Source of the DNA: Bacteroidetes oral taxon 274 str. F0058
GTDB lineage: Bacteria; Bacteroidota; Bacteroidia; Bacteroidales; Paludibacteraceae
Direction of reading: 5' to 3'
Assembly: GCA_000163695.1 (NCBI GenBank)
Contig: GG774889.1
Coordinates: 1,376,699-1,440,698, forward strand
DNA: 64,000 nucleotides
This document shows positions 63,542-64,000 of the stretch, piece by piece. The position numbers and the translations under genes are program-made. Every line of letters begins with the position of its first letter. Positions within the stretch are counted from its first letter, which is position 1. The notes under the pieces were generated by a model. It saw only the letters and a list, made by a program, of their open reading frames with translations. It ran no database searches and had not been told where the DNA came from.

Positions 63542-63574
63542 ACTTATAATATTACATTCATTTTCACAGATAAA

Positions 63575-63997
63575 CTACTTGGAAACACTCACTTCTCTGC
63601 TCCCGTCATCTTCGACAACGATATTAACTCTCACCGTATCAGCAGGCAACAGTTCTTCTATATTCTCTGCCCATTCTATAAAACAGATATTGCCACTTGC
63701 AAAGTACTCCTCTATACCAATATTTAATGCATCTCGTATGGTATTAAGTCGATAACAGTCGAAGTGATAGACAGTCTCTCCATTATCGGCAACATATTCG
63801 TTTACAATAGCAAACGTAGGGCTATTGACAGGCTCTTCGATACCGAGAACCTTGCAAACGGCAGCAATAAAGGTAGTTTTACCTGCTCCCATTTGCCCGT
63901 AAAAAGCAAAGACACGTCCATCGCTCTGTTCTTCGACGAACTGTCGTGCAACACATTCTATATTAGCCAGTTGTAGTTTATACGTAGTATTCATCAT
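63575..63997 (-). CDS. tsaE: tRNA threonylcarbamoyladenosine biosynthesis ATPase TsaE
   Basis: A 140-residue P-loop protein; Walker A GQMGAGKTT at residues 34-42, then VNSPTFAIVNEYVADNGETVYHFDCYRL (conserved SPTF and H-D-YR) and FIEWAENIEELLPAD. TsaE hydrolyses ATP within the TsaB-TsaD complex for t6A synthesis. The two ATG codons at 63997 and 63994 are both possible starts. Gene is complete, three bases from the window end. Confidence 0.95.
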   Translation of the reverse strand: MMNTTYKLQLANIECVARQFVEEQSDGRVFAFYGQMGAGKTTFIAAVCKVLGIEEPVNSPTFAIVNEYVADNGETVYHFDCYRLNTIRDALNIGIEEYFASGNICFIEWAENIEELLPADTVRVNIVVEDDGSREVSVSK

Positions 63998-64000
63998 TTA

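Overview
The window looks like chromosomal DNA of an anaerobic, amino-acid-fermenting member of Bacteroidales (a Porphyromonas, Odoribacter or Butyricimonas type of lifestyle). The evidence is the many TAnnTTTG promoter boxes, a type IX secretion C-terminal domain on a leucine-rich-repeat protein, Bacteroidetes-only families (DUF4954, DUF4290, GldB-like), the short flavobacterial-type arginine decarboxylase and a SusC-style carboxypeptidase-regulatory domain on the TonB receptor. Species cannot be decided from the sequence alone.

Left part (1-23.4 kb), energy metabolism. After an insertion-sequence fragment at the left edge come dsbD, smpB and a speA-like decarboxylase. A minus-strand operon at 4.6-10.95 kb encodes adenosylcobalamin-dependent glutamate mutase (glmS, glmL, glmE), methylaspartate ammonia-lyase and an AtuA-like/DUF4387 pair: the methylaspartate route of glutamate fermentation, which ends in pyruvate. 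Next to it is pyruvate:ferredoxin oxidoreductase. Across a 0.6-kb gap and a secreted leucine-rich-repeat gene lies a plus-strand operon (17.6-23.3 kb) for succinyl-CoA to 4-hydroxybutyryl-CoA to crotonyl-CoA (abfD, a NifU-like gene, a CoA-transferase, 4-hydroxybutyrate dehydrogenase, sucD), preceded by a clear cobalamin riboswitch. So a B12-sensing RNA sits on a branch that needs no B12, while a B12-dependent pathway is encoded 6.5 kb away. A fused formiminotransferase-cyclodeaminase (28.2 kb) would feed histidine carbon into glutamate.

Middle part (23.4-46.6 kb), mostly housekeeping: trmD, proS, tilS, rlmB, pgi, ispG, deoC, a YggS-type PLP protein, a lytic transglycosylase, two paralogous outer-membrane barrels, a LolA-like and a GldB-like protein. 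Insertions in this stretch are a 22-bp palindromic tandem repeat, a four-helix-bundle gene framed by inverted repeats, and a decayed copy of the insertion sequence seen at the left edge, just upstream of deoC.

Right part (46.6-64 kb): tRNA-Ser(GGA), tatD, a MurU-like/AmgK-like pair (the kinase fused to a RapZ C-terminal domain), fatty-acid genes (two ketosynthases and acyl carrier protein), holA, a stand-alone HsdR-N protein, a DUF4290-tsaB-NlpC/P60-maf operon, a CBS/CorC-type membrane protein, a phosphoglycerate dehydrogenase, a TonB-dependent receptor, a small EamA/SMR-like membrane protein and tsaE.

Strongest leads: the riboswitch on the butyrate branch, the AtuA/DUF4387 pair in place of an obvious mesaconase, the kinase-RapZ fusion, an IspG of the long lineage that lacks the usual inserted domain, and the 22-bp palindrome array.
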